A stretch of 47,725 nt of DNA, taken from assembly GCA_036278755.1 (NCBI GenBank), contig DASUKL010000087.1:1-47725 (forward strand), read 5' to 3'. Each line of letters begins with the position of its first letter. The stretch's first letter is position 1. The notes under the pieces are model-generated. The model ran no database searches. It had not been told where the DNA came from and worked only from the letters and a program-made list of their open reading frames with translations. Both the position numbers and the translations under genes were made by a program. Positions 17,749-25,614 of this stretch are shown here, piece by piece. The DNA comes from DASUKL01 sp036278755. Lineage in GTDB: Bacteria; Chloroflexota; Limnocylindria; Limnocylindrales; CSP1-4.

Positions 17749-18573
17749 ATGTCGCGCCGCCTGGCCGCCCTGGCCATCGCCATGTCCGGGAGCGCGATCG
17801 TCCTGGCGGCCTGGCTGGGCGCAGGGCCGTCCACTCCCTCGGGTCCATCGCGCTCGTCGGTCCAGTCCGTCTCGTCGGGTGCCACCGTCTCGTCGGGTGC
17901 GACCGTCCCGTCGGGTGCGACCGTCCCGTCGGCCGTGACGGGGCACGGCGATCCCGCCTCCCCTGCCGCGACCTGCCCCGCGGCGCCGCCCGGCAGCCCG
18001 ACCCGGATCTCCTTCGATCGGCCGCTGCCCGGCACCGTGGTCCGGGTCACCGGCCCCGTCGAGGTGACCGGTCACGCCGCCGCTGCCGGCGACATCGTCA
18101 GGCTCCGCGCCAGCGACGGCCACGATGCCATGGCGATAGCCGGCACCGACGGCGCCTTCCGGGCCGAGATCCCGTTCCTCGCCCCGACCGGCCCCGAAGG
18201 CGTCACCATCGATGCTCAAGCCTGCGGCGGTACCGTCGCCTTCACCCTCATCCCCGGGATCGACCTCAGCATCTGGCAGCCCGCTGGTCCCGCCCTCGTC
18301 GGCCCGCCGTTCATCGTCAGCGGGGCTACGGCCGGTGCCATCCCGGAGGTTCGGGTCCGGCTCGAAGCGCCCGACGGCTCGCTCATCGACGAGCGGACCG
18401 TGGCCACGATCGCGGTCGGCAACGGCGACCATGCCTTCCGCAGCCCTCCCCTGGCCGTGGATCGGGCCGACCTGGGGCCGGCGGTCCTCATCCTGACCTG
18501 GACCGATCCTCGGACAGGCACGCAGGCGCCCGAACTGGTGGACAGGGTGACGCTGACGCCCGGGCCCGACTGA
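17749..18573 (+). CDS. Exported protein with immunoglobulin-like (Gmad2-like) segments
   Basis: 274-aa protein with signal peptide MSRRLAALAIAMSGSAIVLA. A linker follows with four copies of a 6-residue repeat (SSGATV/PSGATV, 17869-17932), then two beta-rich domains. The first domain begins TRISFDRPLPGTVVRVTGPV, resembling Gmad2/Ig-like domains that start with a proline-glycine 'P.PG..V...' strand. The second contains GPALVGPPFIVSGAT. ATG 17719 is in frame and possible; 17749 gives the cleaner signal. It is followed by a related gene (18691), and the pair diverges from the LAL regulator. A surface or periplasmic role is likely; the molecular function is unknown. Confidence 0.72.
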   Translation: MSRRLAALAIAMSGSAIVLAAWLGAGPSTPSGPSRSSVQSVSSGATVSSGATVPSGATVPSAVTGHGDPASPAATCPAAPPGSPTRISFDRPLPGTVVRVTGPVEVTGHAAAAGDIVRLRASDGHDAMAIAGTDGAFRAEIPFLAPTGPEGVTIDAQACGGTVAFTLIPGIDLSIWQPAGPALVGPPFIVSGATAGAIPEVRVRLEAPDGSLIDERTVATIAVGNGDHAFRSPPLAVDRADLGPAVLILTWTDPRTGTQAPELVDRVTLTPGPD

Positions 18574-18690
18574 TGGGGCCGAACCCGCCGAGACGCCCTG
18601 GGACTGTCCCTCGGGGGCCGGACGGTCGATGAACGCCTCGCTCGAGCCCGTCCACGATGGGGTCCCGGCGCTCGCCGGGCGGCCCTGGCC

Positions 18691-19503
18691 GTGCTGGCCG
18701 CGGCGCTCCTCGTGGCCGGTGCGGCCTTCGCGGGCAGCGGCTTCCCCATCGACCCGCGGCTGGCCACCCCGGCGCCCAGCGCCAGCGGTTCGGGGCCGGC
18801 CTCGGCTCCGGCTTTGGCTTCGGCGTCGGCCTTCGATACCACGACGGTGCTCGGCGACCTGCCGGTGGCCACGTGCCCCGCCGAGCCCACGCCGCCTTCC
18901 GGCCTCGAGATCACCCAGCCTGCCCCGGGCAGCATCTGGTCGACCGAGGGGCTCGTGCCCATCGCCGGCCGCGGGGCCCCGCTGACCGGGCGGCTCATGG
19001 CCACGCTGGACCAGGACACCGGGACGATCGTCGCGCGCATCGCGGCCGACGGGTCGTTCGCCGCGAACCTCATCGTCTACCCGGCGGCAGGGCGGACTCG
19101 GACGCGCCTGACGATCAGCTGGAACGCGCCGGGAGCGCCCGAGCCCTGCCTCCTGACCCTCGGCACCGTCGACTTCACCCTCGAGCCGATCGTCCCCATC
19201 TCCGTGTGGCTCGTCGGCGGACCGCCGCGGCACGTCCCGGGACCGCCCTACAGCGTGACGGTCGCCGCGCTGCCGAGCGTGGAGGGTGTCTCCGCCAGCC
19301 TGCTGCCTGACGGCTCGGCGCCCATCGCCGCGGTCGTCGGTCCGGCCGGGATCGTCGCCAAGCGGGCCCGCATCTTCATCCTCGACTTCCCGGACACCCT
19401 GCCGCGAGGGCCGGCGAGACTGCTGCTCCGCTGGACCGGCCCAGCGGCCGGCTCGCTGGACATGGCCGTGGCCATCGTCGAGCCCGAGGTCGAGCTGCCC
19501 TGA
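18691..19503 (+). CDS. Second exported Ig-like protein, paralogue of its neighbour; start uncertain
   Basis: 270-aa frame with a hydrophobic signal core (LAAALLVAGAAFA), a Ser/Ala linker and then ATCPAEPTPPSGLEITQPAPG, matching the TCPAAPPG...P.PG start of the neighbour's domain. The pair therefore looks like a tandem duplication. The start is a problem: the frame has no ATG upstream, and GTG 18691 would leave the signal peptide without basic residues. ATG 18657 lies in the GGGG run at 18659-18662; one G fewer would give MGPGARRAALAVLAAALL, an ideal signal peptide. So a one-base indel (real or sequencing) is likely, or translation begins at GTG. Confidence 0.65.
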   Translation: MLAAALLVAGAAFAGSGFPIDPRLATPAPSASGSGPASAPALASASAFDTTTVLGDLPVATCPAEPTPPSGLEITQPAPGSIWSTEGLVPIAGRGAPLTGRLMATLDQDTGTIVARIAADGSFAANLIVYPAAGRTRTRLTISWNAPGAPEPCLLTLGTVDFTLEPIVPISVWLVGGPPRHVPGPPYSVTVAALPSVEGVSASLLPDGSAPIAAVVGPAGIVAKRARIFILDFPDTLPRGPARLLLRWTGPAAGSLDMAVAIVEPEVELP

Positions 19504-19551
19504 GGCCGGACCTTACGGGTTCATGAACGGCCTCCCCGAATGCGGATGGCT

Positions 19552-21567
19552 TCAGGCCGCGGGCTGGACCCAACCGGGGAGCTGGGCACGCAGCGTGGCC
19601 AGCGGCAGGGACCCGTGGCCGATGACCGCGTCATGGAAGGCCCGCAGGTCGAACCGCGACCCATCGCGCGCCTCCAGCTCGCGGCGCAGGGCCCTGATCT
19701 CGCGCTGGCCGCTCATGTAGGCCAGGGCCTGGCCCGGCCAGCTGATGTAGCGGTCGGTCTCCGTCTCGGCCTCCAGGCGGGGCAGGGCGGCCCGCTCGAC
19801 GAGCAGGTCGATCGACCGCTGACGGTCCCAGCCGAAGGCGTGGATGCCGGTGTCGACGACCAGCCGGCAGGCCCGCCAGGCCTGGGCGTCCAGCATGCCC
19901 AGGCGTTCGGCCGGTGAGGCATAGAGCCCGAGCTCATCGGCCAGGCGCTCGGCATAGAGGCCCCAGCCTTCGGCGAAGGCGACGCTCACGAGCAATGCGC
20001 CCTGGGTCCGGAAGGCGGGCAGGCCGCTGAGCTCGGTCTGGGTGGCCAGCTGGAAGTGGTGGCCCGGCGTGGCCTCGTGGAAGGTGGTATCGGCCAACCG
20101 GTACAGCGGCCGCTCCTCGCAGCGGTAGGCGTTGAGGAAGAAGATGCCCGGCCGGCTGCCGTCGGGCGGGGGCTCGACGTAGAAGGCCGGCGGCGCCTCG
20201 CGCTCCATATACGGCTCGACCGGCCGGACCTCGCAGTCCGCCCGGGGCAGGCGCCCGAAGGCCCGTGGGGCGGCGGCCAGGGCTCTGGCGATGTGCCCTT
20301 CGGCCACGGCCACGAAGGCCTCGCGATCGCTGGTCCGCTGGGCCGGATCGTCGGCCAGGGCTTGGCGCAGGGCGGCCACGTCTGGCTGGCCCAGGTCTCG
20401 AGCCACGGCCAGGCGTTCGGCATCGATGGCCTCGAGCTGGGCGAGGCCGTAGTCGTGGAGCTCCTGGGGGTCGGCCGCCAGGGACGTGGCATACAGCACG
20501 GACGTGGCGTAGGCCGCACGGCCGTCCGGCACGGACCACAGGCCGTCCGCCGAGCGGGCCTGGGGCGCGTAGGCCCGGACGGCCTCCAGGAACGCCGCGA
20601 GCGGCGGCCGCACGTGCCGCTCCACGGTCGCGCGCAGGCGGTCGACCTGGTCGGGCGTCAGGCGGTCGCGGAGGCCGACCAGGAGCGGGCTCTCCTCGAT
20701 AGGCGCGGCCACCATCCGTTCGAGCTGGCTCTGCACCCGCTCCACCGTGGGCCGCGCGGCGGTCATCCGGCTCGCGGCGCCCTCCCGCATGACGGCTTCC
20801 CAGGCCGCCATGTAGGCCGGATATGCGGACAGCCGCTGCAGCAGGGCCTCGAACCGCTCCGGGCTATCCACCCGCTGGATGCGGGCCAAGTTGCCGGGCA
20901 ACGTCTGAGGGCCACCCATGGCGTCCACGGGGTCCAGCTCGTAGAGGTGCTGCTCCTCCGCCCGCAGCCACAGCCGCGCGAGGGTGATGAGCATGTCGCG
21001 GGTGATCGCGGCTTCGACCGGCAGGCCGGCAGGGTCGATCGCCTCGGCCTCGCCGAGCAGGGCCTCCAGGGCGCCCCGATCCGCGGCGCGGCCGTCTGGC
21101 CCGGGGTCCTCGAGACGGTCGCTCCATCTCGGGTCGCCGAAGCGATCCGCGAGCGTCGGGTGGCGCTCCAGGAAGCCCTCCCAGAAGCGATCGGCGAGTG
21201 CGTCGACCGCGACAGCGCCCTCGTGGGGCGGCGCTCCCTGCCCGGCCGCGGCGGTCATCGTCCCGGGGTGCGGCACGTGCGGTCCATCCGCGGCCGCCGT
21301 TGCTTCACCCGCCGCGGTCGTGGCTTCACCCGCAGGTACTCCACGTCCGTCCGCGATGCGAGTCGCGGCATCGTCGTCGCTGATGCGGGGGGATGCATCA
21401 CCTTCGATGATGCTGGTGGAGGCATCGGCGCCGGTGCTGAGGGTGGAGGCATCGTCGCCGGTGCTGAGGGTGGAGGCATCGTCGCCGGCGGTGCCGGGTG
21501 CAGCATCACCTTCGGTGATGCTGGTCGAGGCATCAGGGCTGGGCGGTCGAATCGCGGCGTCATCCAT
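19552..21567 (-). CDS. DUF885 family metallopeptidase-like protein
   Basis: 671-aa protein of the DUF885 family (PF05960), related to zinc peptidases. The zinc-site motif HEATPGHHFQ is at about 497-506, followed by the helical segment AFAEGWGLYAERLADELG, whose Glu is the expected further ligand. Many members have an N-terminal signal; here residues 1-115 are instead a low-complexity, Asp/Thr/Ser-rich stretch. It carries duplicated DDASTLSTG-type repeats (around 21418-21500) and no clear signal peptide. ATG 21567 has TATCAA 7 nt upstream, a weak -10-like match. Substrate unknown. Array A3 begins 62 bp upstream of the start. Confidence 0.88.
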   Translation of the reverse strand: MDDAAIRPPSPDASTSITEGDAAPGTAGDDASTLSTGDDASTLSTGADASTSIIEGDASPRISDDDAATRIADGRGVPAGEATTAAGEATAAADGPHVPHPGTMTAAAGQGAPPHEGAVAVDALADRFWEGFLERHPTLADRFGDPRWSDRLEDPGPDGRAADRGALEALLGEAEAIDPAGLPVEAAITRDMLITLARLWLRAEEQHLYELDPVDAMGGPQTLPGNLARIQRVDSPERFEALLQRLSAYPAYMAAWEAVMREGAASRMTAARPTVERVQSQLERMVAAPIEESPLLVGLRDRLTPDQVDRLRATVERHVRPPLAAFLEAVRAYAPQARSADGLWSVPDGRAAYATSVLYATSLAADPQELHDYGLAQLEAIDAERLAVARDLGQPDVAALRQALADDPAQRTSDREAFVAVAEGHIARALAAAPRAFGRLPRADCEVRPVEPYMEREAPPAFYVEPPPDGSRPGIFFLNAYRCEERPLYRLADTTFHEATPGHHFQLATQTELSGLPAFRTQGALLVSVAFAEGWGLYAERLADELGLYASPAERLGMLDAQAWRACRLVVDTGIHAFGWDRQRSIDLLVERAALPRLEAETETDRYISWPGQALAYMSGQREIRALRRELEARDGSRFDLRAFHDAVIGHGSLPLATLRAQLPGWVQPAA

Positions 21568-21891
21568 GGCGCGTTTGATACCACCTGGTGCCGCTGCGTG
21601 CCGGCTGGGTCCGCTGGGTGCCGGCCGCGTTTGCGCTGAGCAAATGGGTCAGCCGTTTACAAGGCCAGATCCTCCTCATGGGCCTGCTCGAGGCCTGGAT
21701 GATCGCTCCGAGCAAACGATGCGGGCGGGACGCGGCCGCCTCGACGACTTCGATCTCCTTCAAGCCCGATCCATTCGCTGGGAGCAAACGAAGGGGCGAG
21801 GGGGAACCCGGGGCGAGGGGGAACCCGGGGATCAGTGGCGGACTTCGGGGACGCAGTCGCCATGGCATGCGCGGAGGACGGTCGGTGCGCC
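21568..21891. other. Intergenic region carrying array A3
   Basis: About 320 bases between the start of the DUF885 gene and the end of the methylase-like gene. It is mostly filled by array A3 (21630-21788), plus a short direct repeat of GGGGCGAGGGGGAACCC around 21794-21830. No credible gene. Confidence 0.5.
21630..21788. repeat. Palindrome array A3: three cores, 72-bp period
   Basis: Cores at 21630-21644 (TTTGCGCTGAGCAAA), 21702-21716 (ATCGCTCCGAGCAAA) and 21774-21788 (TTCGCTGGGAGCAAA). Both intervals are exactly 72 bp. The spacers are unrelated to each other and to other arrays, and the cores themselves are the most diverged of the six arrays, yet the spacing is unchanged. Confidence 0.8.
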
Positions 21892-24800
21892 CTAGCCGAA
21901 GAGCGGCATCTGCTCGCCCTGGCGGTCGATCTCGGGGTCGAGGCCGAGGTAGGGCTCGAAGGCGGCCAGGTCCGCATCCTCGAGGGCGGCCACGGCGCGC
22001 AGATGGTCGGACTTGAGGAGGTGCCAGTTGCCGGCCTCGAGGGCCTGGCGCAGGACGGGCGAGCGCTGGAGCTTGAAGCGGACGAGCTCGGTCCGTTCGG
22101 GGGCGATGACGAGGAAACGGACGACGTGCTCGTCGGTCGGGATGCGCTGGCCGCGGCGCAGGAGCGGCTCGCCGAGCATCGCGGTCCACTCGACCTCGAA
22201 GAGGATGGTGGCCTTGTTGCGGAGGTACCAGATGGTGTCGGTGGCCACGAGCGCCTCCTCCGCCCCGCGTGAGACGAGCGGCAGGTAGGCGCGCAGCTCG
22301 GCGTCCGACAGGAGGGCCCCGAGCGGTCGGCCCCGATACGGACGCCGGACCTCGCCGGCCCCCACCCAGCAGCGGAGGCCCAGCCGGTGGCCGTACTCGA
22401 CGAGGGTGCCGATGATCTCGGTGTGCTCGCGGCTGCGGGCCTGGAGGTCGTCGTTCGTGATCAGCAGCTCGGGCGTGGAAGCGAGGCTGCGATAGCTCTC
22501 CAGGCAGGCCCGGACGAGCGCCTCGTCCGGCGCGTCGTGGCCCCGGAACATGGCCGCGATGCGGTCGAAGAAGGCGGACTCGGACAGCCCGCCGGTGGTG
22601 GACAGCAGGCTGAAGACGGCCCACTCGACGCGGTCCGCCAGGGGCAGCGCGGCGGCCTCGATGTCGGGCTTGTCGCGCAGCCACCAGCGGCCGGGTTCCA
22701 GCTCGACGAGGCGGGGGTGCTGTTCGCGCTTGAGCTCCCCGGTGACGAGCTCGAGGAGGAGGCCGACATGGTCCGAGCCGCTGCTGGGGATGGGTGAGTC
22801 GCCGGCGCTCGGACGCTGCGGCTCGGCCGCCGCTGGCACGTGGGGCGCCGGGGGTTCGGGCGCCGGGGGTTCGGCTGTCGGCTGGTCGGCCGTGGCCAGC
22901 TTGTCGGCCGTCCGGGGCTCGTCGGCTGTCCGTGGCTCGTCGGCTGTCCGGGGCTCGTCTGCTGTCCGTGGCTCGTCGGCTGTCCGGGGCTCGTCTGCTG
23001 TCCGGGGCTCGTCGGCTGTCCGTGGCTCGTCGGCCGTCCGGGGCTCGGCGGGCTCGGGCGCGGGGGCGGGCAGCGGCAGGTCGCTGACCAGGCCGGCCGC
23101 CTCCATCGAGCGTTCGCTGCGGGCCTCCGTCTCGCCGAAGGTCCGCGTGCCGACCAGGCGGCGGAGCAGGCCGCGCCGGTCGAGGCCCACCAGGACCTCG
23201 CCCAGAAGACGCTCGAAGCGGGCCGGCTCGCCCCGCGCCTGGAGCACCTCCACGGCCACCTCGGTCACGGCGCGTTCGACGTCGCTGAGCCGGAACGGCC
23301 GCTCCTCCTGATCGTCGTCCAGCGCGGGCAGGGGCACGTTGGCTCGGGTCCGCGGCCCGTCCGGGCGGAGCGCGCCGGGCGGCAGGAACTCGAGCGTGCC
23401 GCCCACCTCGTCGCCGGCCTCGGCCAGGAGCGCCCCCACGAGCCGATAGCCGGCCCCCACGCCCCCGAGCACGCCGGCCACGAGCCCTTCGGGGCCGCCG
23501 GGATCGAGGAGCATGACGACTCGGGCGTCCGGGGCCAGGATGGGCCGCACGGCGGCCAGGGAGCGGCGGGTGGCGGCCGCGTCCCAGCCCCACTCGGTCC
23601 GTGGCGGCGGCCCGAAGAGCGGCTCGAGGGGCAGTGACGAGGCGGCCTCGGGACCGAGCACGAACGAGGTGGCGAGGTAGGCGAAGGCCAGCCCTTCCTG
23701 GCTCCAGCGGGGCGGGGGTTGGGCCAGCACGAGCCGGGTGCGGCCACGGGCCGGGGAGGCCGCATCGGACGGGGCCAGGTTCCCAGGCACCGCGGCCGTG
23801 CCCCGGCGGAGGACGACGTTGGCCGAACCGTCGGCCAGGCTGTCGAGGTCGAACCCGAGCCGCGCCTGCAGAGGCCCGCCGGGCATGGCCTCCAGGCGCT
23901 GGATGAAGCCGCGCACCAGCCGGCAGCCGTCCTCGAAGAGGAGCCACGGATCGCGTTCGCGCCACTGCCGCTCCCCCGCGAGCCTGATCCGACCGTGGGC
24001 GATGCGGAGGGCCGCGACGCGGCCGGGATACGAGTGGAGCTTGCTGGCCGGGAGCAGCGTGTGGAGGAGGGCCAGCCGCAAGGCCGCTTCGATGGGCGCG
24101 GCCCGCAGGCCGGTCTCGATCTGGGCCAGCAGCACTTCGAGGGCCACGATCGTGCGGGGCGTATAGAGGTCGAGCAGCTGGTCGGGCAGGTCCGGCACGG
24201 TGGCGGCGGCATCGGGGGCGGCGTCGGCCGCAGCTGAGGCGGAGGCTGCGGCGGAGGCAGCCGAGGAGGCGCGGGACGGGCCGGAGGCGGAAGCTGAGGT
24301 GGCCGCGGAGGCGCCGAGGGTCGGGAAACGCTCGCGGAGCGAGGCTCGGGGCAGACCATCGGCTGGAGTCCTAGCGGCAGCTTCGGCATCGGCTTCGTCG
24401 GTCGGAGCGCTGCGCTGGGCGCCGCCGGGCTGGTCGCGGCAGCCGTTGCAGCGGTAGCTCTTGCGGAACGGCTGGCTGGCCTGGCCGTCCCAGATGAACT
24501 CGTCGACGACGACCTGGCGCCCGCAGGTCGGGCAGTGCGAAGCCCACAGGGCGTTGATGCTCTGTCGGACGTCGAGGTCGCCGTGGGGCTGCGCGGCCAG
24601 GGCGTTGACCGCGGCATCGAAGTGGCGCAGGTCCGGCGGCCGCAGCACGATCTCGGCCAGCAGCCGACTGAGGGCCGTGGTCTCGAAGTCGTAAGCTCGA
24701 CGTAGCCGAGCCAGGGCGGTCCGAGCGATCCAGCCGCCGCGCCCATGGAGGTCCACCACGACGTCCCCGGGCCCGGAGCGCGAGTCGATCTCGGCGGCGA

Positions 24801-24894
24801 TCAGGCTGAGTGGCGGCGGCGGGGCAAGCCGGGCGAGCGATGGGAGGCTGGGCCCCAGCTCCGGCCGGATCAGCGACGAGAGCGGCTCTGCCAT
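21892..24894 (-). CDS. Large divergent DNA-methylase-like protein with zinc ribbon
   Basis: 1000-aa protein. GDVVVDLHGRGG (about 44-54) sits where DNA methylases have D-P-F-x-G-x-G-T, and LVLAQPPPRW later resembles motif IV, D-P-P-Y. Both are degenerate, so catalysis is doubtful. C121/C124 and C149/C152 form a zinc-ribbon pair in between, as in DUF1156-type methylases. Residues about 185-235 are Ala/Ser-rich. Residues 617-661 are eight six-residue PRTADE-type repeats (22912-23046). The C-terminal ~270 residues look like winged-helix plus nuclease-like or regulatory folds (WYLRNKATILFEVEWTAML). TAGACT lies 8 nt before the ATG. No restriction-modification partner adjoins. Family assignment is from pattern memory and needs a profile search. 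Confidence 0.6.
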   Translation of the reverse strand: MAEPLSSLIRPELGPSLPSLARLAPPPPLSLIAAEIDSRSGPGDVVVDLHGRGGWIARTALARLRRAYDFETTALSRLLAEIVLRPPDLRHFDAAVNALAAQPHGDLDVRQSINALWASHCPTCGRQVVVDEFIWDGQASQPFRKSYRCNGCRDQPGGAQRSAPTDEADAEAAARTPADGLPRASLRERFPTLGASAATSASASGPSRASSAASAAASASAAADAAPDAAATVPDLPDQLLDLYTPRTIVALEVLLAQIETGLRAAPIEAALRLALLHTLLPASKLHSYPGRVAALRIAHGRIRLAGERQWRERDPWLLFEDGCRLVRGFIQRLEAMPGGPLQARLGFDLDSLADGSANVVLRRGTAAVPGNLAPSDAASPARGRTRLVLAQPPPRWSQEGLAFAYLATSFVLGPEAASSLPLEPLFGPPPRTEWGWDAAATRRSLAAVRPILAPDARVVMLLDPGGPEGLVAGVLGGVGAGYRLVGALLAEAGDEVGGTLEFLPPGALRPDGPRTRANVPLPALDDDQEERPFRLSDVERAVTEVAVEVLQARGEPARFERLLGEVLVGLDRRGLLRRLVGTRTFGETEARSERSMEAAGLVSDLPLPAPAPEPAEPRTADEPRTADEPRTADEPRTADEPRTADEPRTADEPRTADEPRTADKLATADQPTAEPPAPEPPAPHVPAAAEPQRPSAGDSPIPSSGSDHVGLLLELVTGELKREQHPRLVELEPGRWWLRDKPDIEAAALPLADRVEWAVFSLLSTTGGLSESAFFDRIAAMFRGHDAPDEALVRACLESYRSLASTPELLITNDDLQARSREHTEIIGTLVEYGHRLGLRCWVGAGEVRRPYRGRPLGALLSDAELRAYLPLVSRGAEEALVATDTIWYLRNKATILFEVEWTAMLGEPLLRRGQRIPTDEHVVRFLVIAPERTELVRFKLQRSPVLRQALEAGNWHLLKSDHLRAVAALEDADLAAFEPYLGLDPEIDRQGEQMPLFG
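22912..23046. repeat. In-frame 18-bp tandem repeat inside the methylase-like gene
   Basis: Eight consecutive 18-bp units on the minus strand encode PRTADE with minor changes (last unit variant KLATAD). Third-position differences show the units are not all newly copied. It forms a Pro/acidic linker between the methylase-like part and the C-terminal domains. Confidence 0.85.
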
Positions 24895-24902
24895 CGTCCC
24901 GG

Positions 24903-24908
24903 AGTCTA
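24903..24908 (-). promoter_or_regulatory. Candidate -10 box of the methylase-like gene
   Basis: TAGACT on the minus strand, 8 nt before ATG 24894, identical to the hexamer before the O-antigen-ligase gene at 38695. Leaderless arrangement. Confidence 0.5.
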
Positions 24909-24943
24909 GCGGCGGGGCCAGCTCCGAGGGCGTGACCGGGCCG

Positions 24944-25050
24944 GTGGCGCGGCTGGGCTCGGACGTCGTGGGCGGCTGGGCCCGTGGCGCGGCTGGGCCC
25001 GTGGCGCGGCCGGGCAGGTGGCGCGGCTGGGCCGGTGGCGCGGCTCACGG
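24944..25050. repeat. 16-17-bp minisatellite
   Basis: GTGGCGCGGCTGGG or close variants start at 24944, 24984, 25001, 25018 and 25034, the last four nearly contiguous. Noncoding. Confidence 0.7.
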
Positions 25051-25102
25051 GCTGGCTATCGGCGGGGTGGCCCTTCGATCGCCGATGGTTCGCCCCCGAT
25101 CC

Positions 25103-25436
25103 TTGGCCAGATAGGTCCCTGGCGTGACGGTATTTCCGGCCGCTGCCTGGATCCTCGCGATCCTTGGCCAGATACGCTCCTGGCGGAGCGTTAGCCGCGG
25201 CCGCTGCCTGGATCCTCGCGATCCTTGGCCAGATACGCTCCTGGCGGAGCGTTAGCCGCGGCCCGCGAGGCGCGCCGCGGTCCGAACCCCCACGGCGTGG
25301 CCATATCGATCAAGAACGGCCCGCTTTGGCCACGTTCCTGGGCGGAATCCGGCGTTCTGGACCCCGGATCGGGGCCTGCCGGTGGCCACCGGCCTTGGCC
25401 GCGGGCATAAGGGTCCGGTTTCATGTCTGTTTGGCC
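25103..25436. repeat. Family-B palindromic repeats, second locus
   Basis: TTGGCC starts at 25103, 25164 and 25225 (61-bp steps). The latter two are followed by AGATACGCTCCTGGCGGAG and CGTTAG, a palindrome with arms ACGCTCC/GGAGCGT. GTGGCC at 25297 is 72 bp after 25225, and further TTGGCC boxes are at 25326, 25395 and 25431. The stretch GGGCATAAGGGT near 25403 and the following TTTGGCCA match 12008-12040. This makes the locus a diverged homologue of 11748-12040, in intergenic DNA with different neighbours. Confidence 0.72.
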
Positions 25437-25440
25437 AGGC

Positions 25441-25614
25441 CTGGGGCCGGAGGGGTGGTCGGGCGCGAGAAGACGCGGCGGGTCGAGCTGGCGGAAGGGG
25501 TAGTCGGGCGTCGGAGGCCGAAGCGGCCTGGGGCCGGAGGGGTGGTCGGACGCGAGAAGACGCGGCGGGTCGAGCTGGCGGAAGGGGTAGTCGGGCGTCG
25601 GGGGCCGAAGCGGC
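25441..25614. repeat. 87-bp tandem duplication
   Basis: Two copies, 25441-25527 and 25528-25614, differ at only a few positions (for example GTCGGGCGCG versus GTCGGACGCG). The second copy abuts the stop codon of the TPR gene. Recent local duplication. Confidence 0.88.

Larger units (their letters stand above)
24895..25614. other. Repeat-rich intergenic region, no gene
   Basis: About 720 bases between the divergently placed start of the methylase-like gene and the 3' end of the TPR gene. Contents in order: a 16-17-bp minisatellite with GTGGCGCGGCTGGG (24944-25050, five copies), family-B palindromes (25103-25436), and an 87-bp tandem duplication (25441-25614). The long open frames across it are repeats read as protein. 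Confidence 0.6.

Noticed and set aside
14849..17938. 1029-aa plus-strand frame opposite the LAL regulator
   Set aside because: Shadow of the regulator, whose Walker motifs and LuxR HTH are on the minus strand.
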